Positions 5,768-6,634 of a DNA stretch of 6,634 nt are shown piece by piece (positions within the stretch are counted from its first letter, which is position 1; every line of letters begins with the position of its first letter). The notes under the pieces were generated by a model. The model was given only the letters and a program-made list of their open reading frames with translations. It was not told the DNA's origin and made no database searches. A program made the position numbers and the translations under genes. Source of the stretch: Alkanindiges sp. (lineage in GTDB: Bacteria > Pseudomonadota > Gammaproteobacteria > Pseudomonadales > Moraxellaceae); NCBI GenBank assembly GCA_030152125.1, contig JASLIR010000033.1, positions 1-6,634 of the forward strand, read 5' to 3'.

Positions 5768-6634
5768 TTAAGAGACCAGGCGGGTTTTGGGGAACACAGC
5801 CTTGAAGATGGAGCCCTGGTTCATTTTGGATTCCACCTGTAAATGAGCACCGTGCTGCGCCAGTACGTGCTTAACAATCGCCAGCCCTAGTCCGGTACCG
5901 CCAGTTTGCCGGCTACGGGCACTGTCCACCCGGTAAAAGCGTTCGGTCAGGCGTGGAATATGGTAGGGCTCAATGCCAATGCCATTGTCCTGTACCGAAA
6001 AATAACCATGTTCGCCATCGTCCGCCCAGCCAATGGTGATGACCCCACCTTTAGGCGTGTACTTGATGGCATTGGTAATCAGGTTGCCAAAAGCGCTGGA
6101 AATTTCCATTTCCGAACCCAGCAAATCCATATGGCTGTCAATGGACAGGTTCAGGGCATGCCCGTAATCGGAGTTGTAGGCCTGTGCATCATCAAACAGG
6201 TCACCCAACAGGGCGGGCATGTTGATAATCTGGCTTTTGCTTTCCAGCCCTTCATTTTCAAGGCGTGACAGCAAAAGCAGGTCGTTTACCAAGGCGTTCA
6301 TACGGCGAGTTTGCTGCATCATCTGTTCAAATCCGCGTTTCCAGCGTGGATTCAGGTCCTCCTGGTCAGAAAACACTTCCAGGTAACCAGTGAGTACCGT
6401 CAGCGGCGTGCGCAGTTCATGCGAAATATTATCCACAAAATCCTTACGCATCTGCTCCAGGTTGTGCAGGCGGGTGACATCATAGGCAATCAGCATGCGG
6501 TTATGATGCCCGAACAGGGTGAGCTCACACTGGATATAGCGATCCGGCGAAATCCATGAGTTCAGCTTGATGCCATCGGGATAACGCTCGGCATCTTCAA
6601 AATAGCGAATAAAATCCGGATGGCGGATAATGTT
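5768..6634 (-). CDS. phoR: PhoR-type phosphate-sensing histidine kinase, N-terminus missing
   Basis: The frame stays open to the right edge, giving 288 visible C-terminal residues. PhoR is the inner-membrane sensor that phosphorylates PhoB when phosphate is scarce. An internal ATG at 6496 is not the start, because PAS-like sequence (NIIRHPDFIRYFEDA and onward, residues 1 to about 50) continues beyond it. Domains in order: the end of the PAS domain; H box DNISHELRTPL with phospho-accepting His72 (codon 6419-6421); N box NLITNAIKYTP (184-194); G1 DNGIGI (216-221); F box ERFYRV (231-236); G2 GGTGLGLAI (245-253). All catalytic boxes are intact. About 140 residues, with the membrane anchors, lie outside. 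The PAS fragment and the DNISHELRTPL box favour PhoR over other kinases, but phoB, which would normally precede it, is not visible, so the symbol rests on similarity alone. No clear terminator follows the stop. Confidence 0.85.
   Translation of the reverse strand, partial: NIIRHPDFIRYFEDAERYPDGIKLNSWISPDRYIQCELTLFGHHNRMLIAYDVTRLHNLEQMRKDFVDNISHELRTPLTVLTGYLEVFSDQEDLNPRWKRGFEQMMQQTRRMNALVNDLLLLSRLENEGLESKSQIINMPALLGDLFDDAQAYNSDYGHALNLSIDSHMDLLGSEMEISSAFGNLITNAIKYTPKGGVITIGWADDGEHGYFSVQDNGIGIEPYHIPRLTERFYRVDSARSRQTGGTGLGLAIVKHVLAQHGAHLQVESKMNQGSIFKAVFPKTRLVS

Noticed and set aside
6311..6559. Plus-strand open frames under the kinase gene
   Set aside because: The minus strand has every histidine-kinase box in order; the plus-strand frames are shadows.

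Overview
The window looks like ordinary chromosomal DNA from a Gram-negative proteobacterium, probably beta or gamma. Three things point that way: a lipobox-type outer-membrane lipoprotein, a YhbW-type flavin oxidoreductase close to the E. coli protein, and a PhoR-type phosphate sensor kinase. GC content is moderate. A methylotrophic betaproteobacterium (Methylophilaceae) is a guess I cannot confirm from sequence alone. I see no insertion sequence, phage gene, CRISPR array, tRNA or rRNA.

Left part (+ strand, 2-2253). The window opens inside an orphan ParA-family ATPase gene whose Walker A region lies outside. After 43 bp comes a 128-residue glycine-rich lipoprotein with a clear ribosome binding site, closed by a strong intrinsic terminator (1051-1080). 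A stand-alone luciferase-like monooxygenase gene (yhbW-like, 1197-2198) follows. It has a plausible sigma70 promoter, an inverted repeat upstream of that promoter, and a second terminator (2227-2253) placed so that it can also serve the convergent genes to its right.

Right part (- strand, read right to left). The order is a partial phoR-like histidine kinase running off the right edge, a MarR-family regulator, a 434-residue DUF445 protein of the YjiN type, and a 407-residue DUF445 protein of the YheB type. The gaps between them are 133, 170 and 201 bp, so these are probably separate transcription units that share a direction, not a tight operon. The two DUF445 proteins are divergent. The smaller one carries the family's signature motif twice, so the motif appears three times in about 2.7 kb.

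The most unusual non-genic stretch is the 201 bp between the two DUF445 genes. It contains an 18-bp tandem repeat and short open stretches on the minus strand that read like protein but lack good starts. They may be remnants of a small gene. Nothing in the window amounts to a convincing new multi-gene system. The findings below are local observations with modest interest scores.
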